Positions 34,118 through 46,600 of a DNA stretch of 64,000 bases are shown piece after piece; within the stretch, counting starts at the first letter, position 1; each line of letters starts with the position of its first letter. Under the pieces are notes generated by a model. That model saw only the letters and a list, made by a program, of their open reading frames with translations. It searched no databases and had not been told where the DNA came from. Made by a program: the position numbers and the translations under genes. The stretch is from Mesostigma viride (lineage: Eukaryota > Streptophyta > Mesostigmatophyceae > Mesostigmatales > Mesostigmataceae), in contig RPFO01001220.1 of the NCBI GenBank assembly GCA_009746045.1, positions 41,001 to 105,000 of the forward strand. Reading direction: 5' to 3'.

Positions 34118-35719
34118 TCATGCGCCAGAGTCCGGGCTCTTCAGGTGAAGCTTCTCCAAAAAGGAGCTGCGCTTCTTGGGCTTGCTCTTGCTCTTGCTCT
34201 CGTCCGCGTCGCCGGCGTCCTCGCTGGCATCCGTCACGACACTGGATGTCGACGTGCGCCGAACCGACTTCTCCCCCTTGCCACCCTCGCCCTCATCCAT
34301 GGCACCATCGGGAGCCATGTTCGCATCCCCCTGCTCCTCCTCACCATCGTAGTACTCCTCCTCCTCACCGGTGTCCTCGGCCTCTGCGTTCCCCTCGCCG
34401 GACTTGCGCCTGGCCGCCTTCTTGCGCATCCCCACGGCGGCCTTCTTGGAGAACTTCATCCCCACCTTGAGCACGCTGCCAACCTCTCCAATGCCCTTGT
34501 GGCTGAGATCGCCCAGCGCGCCCACCGCCTTGATGCCCGCGCTCCCGACCGCCTTGCCCACCTTGCCCGTGCCGCTCACGCCCGTCGTGACGAGCGACTT
34601 GCGCTGCTTGTTGGCCTCCTCCAATTTGGCGGCCGCCTTGCTCGGGTCGTTGCCCATGATCTCCTCGATGTTCAGCTCGAACTTCTGCGGCGGGCAGAAT
34701 ATGCTCTTGATTATGCTGACCACCAGCCCCTTGAGCCACTGCTCCAGAACAGGGATCTCCGACACCGACAAACCGATCGTCTTGACGACGACGTCGATCT
34801 CCGGGTCCACCTTCATCTGGATCGCGGCCGTGCGCGCAAACGGGTACTCGTTCGGCTTGAGCACGACCTCCACCCGGATGCTGCGCGCCCACACGTAAAG
34901 GTCGCGCACGCCCACCTTGACCTTGGCGCCCATCATCTTGGCAAACAGGTCCACCTTGAAGTCGGCCTTCCAGTACACGTCCAGCTCCATGACCAGCTTC
35001 CCTGGGTCCGACCGGTCCACCTTGAAGGACGCCAGCTCAGGCGGTGCGGTCCCGAGGTCAAACCGCGCAAAGCCGATGTCTGAGATGACGCTTGGCTTTG
35101 ACTCCTTGAGGACAGGTGTCACGTTGCGGACGACCTCCTCGGCGATGAAGAGCGAGAAGTTGCTCCACACGAGTGCCATGATTGTGTTGATCCAGTTGAC
35201 CGTCTCCACCTCGGGGAAGTGCTTGTCGAATAGGGCGGCGCGGGGCGCGCGCACTTGCTGCCGCACGGCACGCTCCACCAGCAGGCCCTCCACGCAGGCC
35301 AGGGATGGGATGGCCAGGATGGCCCACGCGAGCGACCACCCGCGGGACACCAGGATAAAGATGGCCGCGGCGGCCAGCAGCCACAGCAGGATGGGCTTGA
35401 GGAAGAAGTCATAGTCCTTGGCCGCGCCGCGCTGCTTGAGGTCAGCGATCGCAGACTTGATGTCGTCCAAGAGGTTGGTGTGGAGGCCGCTGAAAGGGCT
35501 GGGGGGCTTGGCGGGGGTGGTGGCGGTGGCGGTGGAAGCGGGGGTTGCGTCCTTGGTGGCCGGAGGAACGTCGGAGGACAGACGCGCCGGCGCAGGTGCA
35601 TCTGCCTTGGCTGCCAAGCTGTCCGATTCCTTGCCGTCTGGGGTACGTTGCGCGTGGCAAGGTGGCGGTCGGGGGTGGGGTGGGACGGTGGTGGCAGAAG
35701 AGAGCAGGGGAAGGCACAT
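34118..35719 (-). CDS. SMP-domain membrane protein (extended-synaptotagmin/tricalbin-like, without C2 domains)
   Basis: A single open exon of 533 aa from ATG 35719; the frame extends 7 codons further to a TTG that is not a likely start. The first 100 residues are Pro/Ala/Ser/Thr-rich. Residues about 107-146 are hydrophobic (ILLWLLAAAAIFILVS, then WAILAIPSLACVEGLL), fitting an ER membrane hairpin. Residues about 170-345 match the SMP lipid-transfer fold: ETVNWINTIMALVWSNFSLF, VISDIGFARFDLG, LVMELDVYWKADFKVDL. Extended synaptotagmins and plant SYT/NTMC2 proteins use this module at ER-plasma membrane contact sites. No C2 domain follows; instead there is a Lys-rich helix region (FSKKAAVGMRKKAARRKSG) and an acidic tail ending KKRSSFLEKLHLKSPDSGA. 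The basic stretch might replace C2 in membrane binding; that is inference. The lack of introns is unusual beside its neighbours. Confidence 0.82.
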   Translation of the reverse strand: MCLPLLSSATTVPPHPRPPPCHAQRTPDGKESDSLAAKADAPAPARLSSDVPPATKDATPASTATATTPAKPPSPFSGLHTNLLDDIKSAIADLKQRGAAKDYDFFLKPILLWLLAAAAIFILVSRGWSLAWAILAIPSLACVEGLLVERAVRQQVRAPRAALFDKHFPEVETVNWINTIMALVWSNFSLFIAEEVVRNVTPVLKESKPSVISDIGFARFDLGTAPPELASFKVDRSDPGKLVMELDVYWKADFKVDLFAKMMGAKVKVGVRDLYVWARSIRVEVVLKPNEYPFARTAAIQMKVDPEIDVVVKTIGLSVSEIPVLEQWLKGLVVSIIKSIFCPPQKFELNIEEIMGNDPSKAAAKLEEANKQRKSLVTTGVSGTGKVGKAVGSAGIKAVGALGDLSHKGIGEVGSVLKVGMKFSKKAAVGMRKKAARRKSGEGNAEAEDTGEEEEYYDGEEEQGDANMAPDGAMDEGEGGKGEKSVRRTSTSSVVTDASEDAGDADESKSKSKPKKRSSFLEKLHLKSPDSGA

Positions 35720-38700
35720 GATGCGAAATTGCGTGAGCAAGGGAGGGAGGGTGTGTATTCTGTGTTCGACGAGGGAGGGAAGGGAGGGAGAGGGTCAGAC
35801 GCGGTGGGGCGGGATGGAGGGGTGGGGAAGGAGAAGGAAGGGAGGGAGAAACAGTTGTTGGGGTTTTTTGGGGGGTGGGGGAGGGCTTGGCCGGCTTGAG
35901 GAGGTTCATAATGTAAACTTTAGATGGCATCCCCTCAAGTGGGCGCCAGCGCGTGCCCAGGGCACTCGGATAACAATGGGTTTGCAAACGCATGACAACG
36001 CGAGCGAACCAGGCTGTTGCCCAGAGTATGTTGCTTTACAATACCTTGTGCCTGGTTTCTAAACAAGGTTCTTCAACAAGGTTCTGACAGCTTGCTCCCT
36101 GCCAAGTTTCTGAACGCCGTGCTATCAGGCCACAGGTGTCCCTGAGCATTCGTTACCACCATCGCCACCAGGTGTGCAGTGCTGTAATATCTTCTTGGGA
36201 AACGAGTATAAAGACTTACCGTGCGAGAATTATTATTTAAACTAAATCACATGGTTGCGTCATGGAGCATCCATCCACAGGGTGGTACCGATGGTGGTAC
36301 GGAAGCTAGCATACCTAGAAAGTAGTTGCATTGATCCTGCAAGTTCCGGCCTTGTGCCCAACATAGCAACGGTGCGTTCAGCCCAAACCAGAATACCCTC
36401 AAAACGCCACCTGCTAGACTGTTCCGCCCTTATCGACAGTGGATTCTTTGAAGAAAACTTATACACGCAACGTTCACATTGGGGCAACGCAAGGACATTC
36501 TGCACTGATACGCACAGTGTAGACGGTGACAATCAACCGTCCAATTTAAAATTAACCGTCCAAAGCTTGCTTATGACGGACGGCACCACATTACTAAACC
36601 GAGTTGATTCCTGTGAGCCGTCCAGCTCATACTATAGGCTGACCGACGCAACCTTCCAACAGTGCCACCCAGAACTTGGCAAGGTAATCAAAACTCATCG
36701 CCACTTCACAAACAAGAAAAAAATATTGTATTGTGGTAATCAAGCTCTGCGATTCCATGCAACCAGGTGCCCCTCCCTTATCCATGTCAAGAAAAGATCT
36801 GCCGAGCCTGGGAAAGGCCGATAATGCCAGAGTTGGCGATGGCGATCTACAATCCAGACTCATATGAGGATCGATACGTACCGCTGCTGTCGCGCCTCAC
36901 AGACGTCGCCATTATCTACTATGACGGGTCCCCGTTGCACCGGCTGGTAACGCTTAGGGACAACACCTGGGCGGTGAAGTCAACGCCGAGTCCGGCTCAG
37001 CGACTTCAGAGAAGCCGACGATTTGCCACTTGGATCTAGAACTATATGCTGGATTCTTTACTGGAAGAGAAAGCACGGCGACGGCCCCCCTACAATGAAG
37101 GGCATTTCTGCAACAATTCTTCGATTACCGGCACCATAGCTGGCAGTCATGGTTGAATGTTGAGGTAACCTGAAGTAACGACAAGAATTACCTGTTATCC
37201 GGGGTCTGACGACGCGCGAGTCGCGAGGTCCTGCAACACAAACTTGCTGTAAACAGATACGTTTGGTATGTACTAAATGGTACGATGCTGCATGTCCGTA
37301 GTACGTACTCCGTAGACTAGCCGGTCAACTCTTGCTTTGAGATGCTAGCGAGCGTGGACATGGACTTGCAGCCTGCAGGACTTGCAAGGTCAAGGTTGGC
37401 TACCATGGTCGCAGGGCGCGCCTTATTAATGCGGGCACCCCATCTTAGGCACAACTAGAACTAGGTAACTTTTGGCTACAGTACTGTATTTGTGGCATAC
37501 CTGGGTTTAACCGGTAAGTATATGGAAAAAAAAAAAAAAAAACATTTTACCGGAAAAAACTTGCAAGGTTGAGTTGAGTTGAGTCCCTACTCGCTATCTG
37601 CTGCTCATGTGCCGCGTGGGATACAACTAACTAACTATCTATAACTAACTAACTAACTAGTAACTTGCAATTTGCGGATAGAAGATCCAAATAGAGATCG
37701 GGAGCAACAGTAGTAGTGCAAGCTTCTTGTCTCCGGCTCTCTGCAGTTCGCACTCTGGACAAGTTTGCTGGCATTGCTTGTTTAGGAGCATGGATCGTCC
37801 ATGCCTTCAGGCTCCATCATCCATGGATAATCATGGTGAACGACGCTGTGCCAAAATGTCGGCTTGCGCAGCCATCACGCTGAGCAGGCACGAAGTCCTG
37901 CAGTAGTAGAGCGGTTCCGGCTCCACGAGTTTGTATTGCTGCGGAAGTTTTTTGCGGGGCTGCGGCTGCGAGCTTAACGTCTTTTCCGACAGCGGACAGT
38001 CGACAGCAGATGCGGCTGAAGTTTCCTGGTTGAAGATCAGAGCGCACACTTACACCCAAGCTTGACAGTACCTGTCATCCATTAATCCTTACTTTGACCT
38101 GTTGGATATTGCCGGGTGCCAGGTTTGTTTTTCATCTCGACCATCTCTTTTCTAATCGTGAGATAATGTGTTCAATGTTTGTTCGGGAGCAGCATTTTCG
38201 TGCTCTGAGATGTCAGACAGCCATGTCAAAATCTGCCATGCAACAAAGGCATCCCGACCAAGTTGACGCCCGCTCAAAGCGCGAAGCTGGCAATTGCGAC
38301 GCAGTATCGAACCTTCTGCAACGCATATGCGTCTAACATCGGGCATCCCTGAGATTGAATGATCGTGTCTTTGGGCACCTTCTTTCGCAGGTTTCGCGGG
38401 CGTGGCTGGTGGCATGCTTCCGCCATCGACGCATTGAGACAATGTACGAAGCACCTTGCGGTCACGACGCATTTTCTGTTTGCTTGAGGATCCCATTTCC
38501 CTTGATAAAGTGTGCTTCGGCAGTTAGCCTGGATGTTCAGTGGGCTTCCGACGTTGACGGCTTCCTTGACGAGGGGCGGCAGAAGCGGACGTAAGGCACG
38601 ATGTGCCCTTGAAGTTGTTCCTAAGTCTTTACGCTTGGTTATTCCCGTTGTTTTGCCTCCATGGACACGTGGACGAAATGTGATGCAACAGGACATCTCA

Positions 38701-39929
38701 ACGCACCCGCTGCGTGATGAACCTGCGAACTGAGATGGTGCAGTGAACTGACACTGCAAGCTAGGGGTCCAAGCGCCTTCGCTGGAATCTGCATTCATCG
38801 GCGCAGGTCCGCCAAAGGTTCGTCGCTCATTCCCCTTCTCGCTTTTGCTGAGTCCACATACATGCTTCAGAGGGCAGGGCTAGCTTGGCACTGCACTTGG
38901 AGCATGAGCCTCTGCATCGCAAGCAAGTTGGCTCATGCATGTCTGCACGTCAAGCACATTTTAACGCCCGTTACATCCATTTCATGATGCTGCTGCTTTT
39001 GGGAAAAAATAGTGTTCACCAGAAATGGTTTTTGGCTGGGCAGGTTCTTGGAGTCAGTCTTTGAAGCGGCTTTTTTTGCGGGGTTTTCCCCCTTCTTCCC
39101 TAGGAACTGGCTTCTCAATCAAGGTAGTTTTCAAGGTAACACACGCCTCTGGTTTGGGCTACGAATTGAATCCAAACCAGTTCCTCCATGTTTGGATTTT
39201 CCATGGGCCATTGCCACATTGGCCATTACCACATTGGCCATTGCCACACTACAACGGATTCTTTGCTCACACCGGACCCCCTTTGCTTGGTGGTGTTGGT
39301 GATGTTGTTGATCTTGGGCTGCATGCATGCCCATTCAGCCAGGCATGCACACGCTGGGTCCGTTGGCGGCACACCTACTGTGGCGGAATGATCTTATGCT
39401 GGCATGCCAGATAGCTGTCCGCCCAACCGTGCGTGTTCGCACCCGCATGATGCCAGGATTGTAGTGATATGGCAGCCTTTTGTAGCAAAGTTTTCCTAGC
39501 CAGCCAGGGTGGCCTTCACATCGCTAGCTAGGTGCAGCATTGACGACAGCTGCAGGCGCACACGGGGGGCGAGTAGTTGCAGGCACTCACACCGGCAACC
39601 AGCCACTGGCATACACATGAGCAGTCACCCGAGCTACACAAGTTACACCCATTGATGACCAGATAGAACGTGAGGCGACCAAAAGGTATTACCGAGTCGT
39701 GCCACCTCAGCGCCAGGTACTTTTTCGCCAGCCACCCCTCGACATACGGGCCGGACTTTCTACTTTTCAGACCGCAGGCACAAGACAACAGGCACAGACC
39801 AAGAGAGAGAGCTTGTTCTTCCAGATTTTACAGCTTTATTTTACAGGCAGACACGGGGAGATAAGGCAAGGAGAGCGGCACTTTCGGTTCTCCACACCAG
39901 CCACGAACCGAGAAAGTCCGCCGTGCAAC
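35720..39929. other. Intergenic between two divergently oriented genes
   Basis: It separates the SMP gene (-) from the RBM-like gene (+), so both promoters should lie here. Frames at 36255-36824 (+, 189 aa), 36767-37039 (+) and 38798-38274 (-, 174 aa) have no recognisable domain, and their codon use is unlike the GC-rich exons nearby. An A-run lies at 37530-37545 and ctaacta repeats at 37628-37660. I see no RNA gene. Confidence 0.4.
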
Positions 39930-40620
39930 ATGGACGCCGACGAGGACGGAGGTGGCGGGTTTGACCCCGCGCGCGCGCTGCTCATGCACAAGGTCCAGCT
40001 GGGCACAGCCCCCGGTCGTGAGGCCATCGGCGCGGTGCCCTCGTGGTACCGCGACCGGCGCTCAGGGACCCTGGCGGTGGTCGACCGCCAGCGGGACCGC
40101 ACGCTCTTGGACCGCGACGACCGCCGCGCGCGCCCCGTGTACAGCGACAAGGACCGCAACTGGTACAACGATGCAGGGGGGACACCTGCGGCAAGGGCTG
40201 CGGCGGCGGCGGCGGCGGCGAGGGGGCGTGCAGGCCTGGAGGCAGTGGCGGGGAAGGGCGCGGGCGTGGACAAACCGCTTTTGCCGCCGCCGTCACCACA
40301 TGGTAAAGGGGAACCTAGGGCAGGGTATGCTCGCGTGGCGGCGAGCGAAGAGGGTGGGCGGGAGGGTCGAGACGTGGTGCCTGCGGCCAAGGGGATTCAC
40401 GCAGGTAGTGGGTCGGACGCAGGGAGTGGTGGCCGTGGGGGTGGGCGGGAGAGCCTGGTGGTGTGGGGCGGCGGGGACCGAGGCGTGTTGGCGGCTGACG
40501 CGGAGGGCGGGCGTGACCATGACTGGTACCAAGCGGGCGCCGGCGATGATGGCCCCCCCGGTGTGGTGGCCGCGGGTACGGAGCGGGGCATGGGGCGCGG
40601 GCTGCCGTACGACCGCGATG

Positions 40621-40693
<73 letters not shown>

Positions 40694-43600
40694 TATCCCT
40701 GGGAGGGTGGCCGGAGAGGTTGCCTGGGGGCGTCCCACAAGCGCTGGGCGGGGCGCCGAGGAGGACTGGTACACCACCCCCAAGGAGGAGGCGCAGGGTG
40801 AACCGGCGTACGCGGTCGGTGCTGCCAGGGGCCAGGTGGGTGGTGGCACCCGGGACAGGGACACGGGTAGGGAGGGTGAGTATGCTGCCTGGCCGGCGCG
40901 TAGTGGGGACCGGGATTGGCCGCAGGAGTACGGGAGCAGGCGGGAGGTTGAGGGCGGGAGAGGAGAGGCTAGGCGGCCTGAGGCGCACCGGCAGGGAGGG
41001 CAGGAGTATGAGCCGGGCAGGGAGGGCGGGGCAAGGGAGGTGCGGCGGCTGGCCCAGGAAGGCGGCAGGGATGTTGCGAGGGGCCCGGTTGGAGACCGCG
41101 GAGAGAGTGGGGTGTATGCTGGCGGCCGCAGTGTTGCAGGCATCGAGGCCACCCGCCCCGTGGCCGTGTCGCGGGACAGCTGGCGGCACGAGGGCAGCCC
41201 GCTATCGGCGGGTGGCTCTCGCGGCAGCGGGGGGGGTGCGCGGGATGTTGTCTCGCCTGCGCTGGAGGGCAGGGAGCGGGGGAGTGGGCGTTACAGGGAC
41301 ATGGAGGGGGACCCGAGGGGGTGCCCGGCGGGCAACGGTGTGCGGGACGGGGAGCAGGACGTGGGGGGCGAGCGGGATGCGCAGCAGCGTAGAGGGCTCG
41401 TCTTTGACCGGCTTTCTGGCGGCCCGGTCGGTGGTTCAGTGGGTGGCGAGCTGCCAGGGGCGGGGCGGGAGTCGGAGCGCGAGCGGGGTCTGGTGTTTGA
41501 CCGGCTCTCAGTGGGTGATAGCCCCATCAGGCGTGCGGCGCTGGTCGCGGTGGCTGTTCGTGGGCCGCCGCCGCCGCGTCCAGATGTCAAGCGGGGCAGG
41601 GATGATTATGAGGGGATGGGGGGGGCGGAGGATGGCATTGGTGGGCCGCGGCGGATGATGGTGCCGGGGGATCCAAGGAGAGAGGAGGTCAGGAGGGAGG
41701 ACATGAGGAGGGAGGATGTCAGAAGGGAAGATAGTAGGAGGGAGGACATTAGAAAGGAGGACGTCAGGAGGGAGGAAGCTTTATATCGGGAAAGGGCCCC
41801 CCTGGTGGACAGGGAGGGTGGCAGGGACCGGGATGATCTTGACCGGGATGCTGGGGACCGGGATGGCTACGGGCGGGACTGGCGTGCGCCCGAGGTTCGG
41901 CGGGAGGCGGATTACGCAGGTGGCGGCGCGGTACGGATGATGGCAGCAGGGCGGGAACGGTTGTTGGAGAGGGGGGGGCGGGAGGAGGGCCTGGAGCGGG
42001 CCAGGGAGGTCGGCGGTGGTCTGCGTGGGGCGTATGCCAGCAGGGAGGACCCTTACAGCAGGCGGGCGCTGGATGACGTGGAAGCGTTGCGGGCGGCAGA
42101 TCGGGCCAGGGAGAGGGAGCGGGAAAGTGACAGGGAGAGGGAACGGGAAAGGGAGAGGGAGAGGGAGAGGGAGGGGGAGAGGGAGAGAGAGAGGGAGAGG
42201 GAGGGGGAGAGGGAGAGAGAGAGGGAGAGGGAGAGGGAGAGGGAGAGGGAGAGGGGAAGGCAAAGCGAGCGGGAGAGGGAGAGGGAACGGGAGGGGGAGC
42301 GGGGGGGAGAGCGGAGGCCTGTGGAGGCTGGGCGGGGGCGAGAGTGGGCATGCACACCTTCATCACGGGGCAGTGACCATGGGAGTGCATCGACGCATGG
42401 GCGGCACGCGCATGCAGACCGGGAGCGTGGCAGGGAGGGCAACCAGGGGGTGGCCAGGGACGGCTACAGGGACAGGGAGCGGGATGCAGAGAGGTACCAC
42501 GACGTGGAGAGGGAGAGGGGCAGGGAGGCGGACAGGGAGCGTGGCCGGAGCAGCGAAAGGGGGGTGGACAGGGACAGGGGATTGGAGAGGGAGAAGGAGA
42601 GGGACAGGGAAAGGAACAGGGACGGCGGCCAGTATACACGCAGGGAGCGGGTGGCTGAGCCTCAGCGGGAGGACCGGCGGTCAGACCCTCAGGGCGGGTC
42701 CAGGGATTATGAGGCGCGGGCGTACCACCGCGAGGGAAGCCGGGAGTCCAGCAAGGGGGCGAGTGCGAGCAAATTTGCTGTGGAGGTGAGGCTGCCACGC
42801 AGCACCTGCAAGTCCTCCCATTGCCTGCTGAGGAATGGCTTCCAAAGTGCCAAAGCTGAATAGCTGCCAAAGTTCCAACGCTGCTTCTGGAGCACAGCCT
42901 GCATGCAGGTGGAAGGCACCTTGGCAGCATGTTTGTGGCAGCACCGTTGGCAGCATGTTTGGCAGCGTGTTTAGCAGCGTGTTTGGCAGCGTGTTTGGCA
43001 GCGTGTTTGGCAGCGTGTTTGGCAGCGTGTTTGGCAGCGTGTTTGGCAGCGTGTTTGGCAGCGTGTTTGGCAGCGTGTTTGGCAGCGTGTTTGGCAGCGT
43101 GTTTGGCAGCGTGTCTGGCAGCGTGTTTGGCAGCGTGTCTAGCAGCGTGTTTGGCAGCGTGTTTGGCAGCGTGTTTGGCAGCGTGTTTGGCAGCGTGTTT
43201 GGCAGCGTGTTTGGCAGCGTGTTTGGCAGTGTGTTTGGCAGCGTGTTTGGCAGCGTGTTTGGCAGCGTGTTTGGCAGCGTGTTTGGCACCGTGTTTGGCA
43301 GCGTGTTTGGCAGCGTGTTTGGCAGCGTGTTTGGCAGCGTGTTTGGCAGCGTGTTTGGCAGCATGTTTGGCAGCGTGTTTGGCAGCGTGTTTGGCAGCGT
43401 GTTTGGCAGCGTGTTTGGCAGCGTGTTTGGCAGCGTGTTTGGCAGCGTGTTTGGCAGCGTGTTTGGCAGCGTGTTTAGCAGCGTGTTTGACAGCGTGTTT
43501 GGCAGCGTGTTTGGCAGCGTATTTGGCCGGATGTTTTTTCCTCAAGGACCGCTCATGTGCCGCTTGTTCCTCGGATTGTGCTTGATCCTTCCTTGTGCTT

Positions 43601-46600
43601 GGTCATTCCTTGCACTTGGCCCTGCCTGCTCACGCTTGGCCCTGCCTGCTCACGCTTGGCCCTGCCTGCTCACGCTTGGTCATGCCTGCTCACGCTTGGT
43701 CATGCCTGCTCATGCTTGGCCATGCCTGCTCATGCTTGGCCATGCCTGCTCACGCTTGGCCATGCCTGCTCACGCTTGGCCATGCCTGCTCACGCTTGGC
43801 CATGCCTGCTCACGCTTGGCCATGCCTGCTCATCCTTGGCCATGCCTGCTCATGCTGGGCCATGCCTGCTCATGCTTGGCCATGCCTGCTCATCCTTGGC
43901 CATGCCTGCTCATGCTGGGCCATGCCTGCTCATCCTTGGCCATGCCTGCTCATGCTTGGCCATGCCTGCTCACGCTTGGCCCTGCCTGCTCACGCTTGGC
44001 CATGCCTGCTCACGCTTGGCCATGCCTGCTCACGCTTGGCCATGCCTGCTCACGCTTGGCCATGCTTGCTTATGCTTGGCCATGCCTGCTCACGCTTGGC
44101 CACGCCTGCTCACGCTTGGGCATGCCTGCTCATCCTTGGCCATGCCTGGTCACGCTTGGCCATGCCTGCTCACGCTTGGCCATGCCTGCTCACACTTGGC
44201 CATGCCTGCTCACGCTTGGCCATGCCTGCTCACGCTTGGCCATGCCTGCTCACGCTTGGCCATGCCTGCTCACGCTTGGCCACGCTTGTTCACGCTTGGC
44301 CATGCCTGCTCACGCTTGGCCACGCTTGTTCACGCTTGGCCATGCTTGCTTATGCTTGGCCATGCCTGCTCACGCTTGGCCATGCCTGCTCACGCTTGGC
44401 CACGCTTGTTCACGCTTGGCCATGCCTGCTCACGCTTGGCCACGCTTGTTCACGCTTGGCCATGCTTGCTTATGCTTGGCCATGCCTGCTGACGCTTGGC
44501 CATGCTTGCTCACGCTTGGCCACGCCTGCTCACGCTTGGCCATGCCTGCTCACGCTTGGCCATGCCTGCTCATGCTTTGCCACGCCTGCTCACGCTTGGC
44601 CACGCCTGCTCACGCTTGGCCACGCCTGCTCACGCTTGGCCACGCCTGCTCACGCTTGGCCATGCCTGCTCACGCGCGGTCGTGCTTGCTCATGCTTGGC
44701 CATGCTTGCTCCTGCGCGGTCATGCCTGCTCACGCTTGGCCATGCTTGCTCCTGCGCGGTCATGCTTGCTCATGCTTGGCCATGCTTGCTCACGCTTGGC
44801 CATGCCTACTCACGGTTGGGCACGCTTGTTCACGCGCGGTCGTGCTTGCTCATGCTTGTCCATGCTTGCTCCTGCGGGGTCAAGGCTTGCTCACGCTTGG
44901 CCATGCTTGCTCATGCTTGCTCATGGTTGCTCATGCTTGGCCATGCTTGTTCATGTGCGGTCATGCTTGCTCGTGCTTGCTCATGCTTCCTTATTCTTGC
45001 TCATGCTTTGGAGAGAACAGCCCACGGCCACCGCCAAGCTAAGCGGACTGCCGACGGATGCGTCCGACAAGTCCATCGCCGACCTGCTGGTACGACGCAC
45101 TAGCCAATAGCCGACTTGCTGGTACGACGCACTGGTACGGTGCACTAGTCCATCGCCGACTTGCTGGTACGACGCACTGGTACGGTGCACTAGTCCATCG
45201 CCGACTTGCTGGTACGACGCACTAGCCAGTTGCCGACTTGCTGGTACGGTGCACTAGCCAATAGCCGACTTGCTGGTACGGTGCACTAGCCAATAGCCGA
45301 CTTGCTGGTACGACGCACTAGCCCATTGCCGACTTGCTGGTACGGCAAACTTGGGTGGATATGGTGGGCGAGTTGGGGGCGTATGTGCAGGCGAGGGGGG
45401 GGGGGGGGCGCTTGGGAAGGAAAGGAGGGATGAGGTAGGAGATGAATGAAGTGAGGTAGGAGATGAATGAAGTGAGGTAGGAGATGAATGAAGTGAGGTA
45501 GGAGATGAATGAAGTGAGGTAGGAGATGAGTGAAGTGAGGTAGGAGATGAATGAAGTGAGGTAGGAGATGAATGAAGTGGACTGGGCAGCATTGGCAGGT
45601 GGTTTTGCATGTGCATATTTCTGGCACGCTCTTGCAAGGGTGGAAGGTACGCAGGGAGTCAATAAAATAGTTCTTATTTAGAACCGTGAGAGCATGGCTT
45701 GCTTGTTTATCAGTAGGATCGTACTGGTGAGAAGGCGGTTTTTGTGGTCACTTCATGTAGGCATTAATAGAGAAATCAGGTATGATACCTCTCTTCCGCG
45801 TTTTTCTGCCTGCTGACCACATCTGTAAAAGGACAGTGTGGTGCATGTAGGCCATCATCTTTGATCCGACTTTGGGGGAAGTCGCTGGCTTCCTGTGTGT
45901 GGAAGGGTTTACGTGCTCACTGGCAAGGATGGGGGTTGGAGAGAATCTTTCTGGCACGCCATTGTTTTTTCAGTTTGCCAGCAGATGGCATTGGCTTTGC
46001 GTCATGAACTCCTTTTGTGTGGTTTGCCGTCACGGCATCCTGTGCGCCAAGTGCTGTGTCTTCCTGGGGTGCCTTTCTGCTGCAAAGAAGCACGCCTTGC
46101 ACACGTTGGGAGACACAGCTGCCGTTGAGTATAATTCATTATTATTTGCTGGCTTATCATTTGCTGAATTTTCATCCTTATTTGCTGAATCACCGCCCTT
46201 GGTTCGCCCTGCCCGGTGACCTGCCCGCTGGTGGATGGATCGTTTGGCCCATTGGCTCGGGTACCTACGTGGCGTATCTTCCAGGCACCCTTCCAGCCCT
46301 ACCTGGAGTTGGACTTACCCCGGGACCGGGCGGGCAGGTCCTATGGCGTCTGCTACGTGAGCTTCCCATCGGTGGTACGTGCCACGCAGACCGGGTGGGA
46401 GAATTCATGTGCCACCGTATCAACATTATCGGCGAACAGCGGTGTGTTTCCCATGGGGGGCACTAGTGTGAATGCTGGGAAGATGCGCACTCTTGGGCCT
46501 GGTTGAGCCCAAAGGAGTGGCTGCCTTGTGAAGCTGTCGCATGGAACCATCGGGTCTCGCTACCGTCGCGATAACGGTTGGGTGGCCGCCTTACGAGATG

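Noticed and set aside
36255-36824. 189-codon plus ORF between the SMP and RBM-like genes
   Set aside because: AT-richer codon use than neighbouring exons, and no family motif; could be chance.
38274-38798. 174-codon minus ORF
   Set aside because: No motif, no splice context, no similarity recognised.
39836-42442. Long minus-strand and alternative plus-strand ORFs over RBM-like exon 1
   Set aside because: Shadow frames of a GC-rich Arg/Asp/Glu exon; they lack domains, while the plus frame continues into RRM and OCRE exons.
42681-45110. Long ORFs including a 735-codon plus frame and an Ala-Lys-His minus frame
   Set aside because: They are produced by the 12-bp and 20-bp arrays inside an intron of the RBM-like gene and lie between well-supported splice sites.
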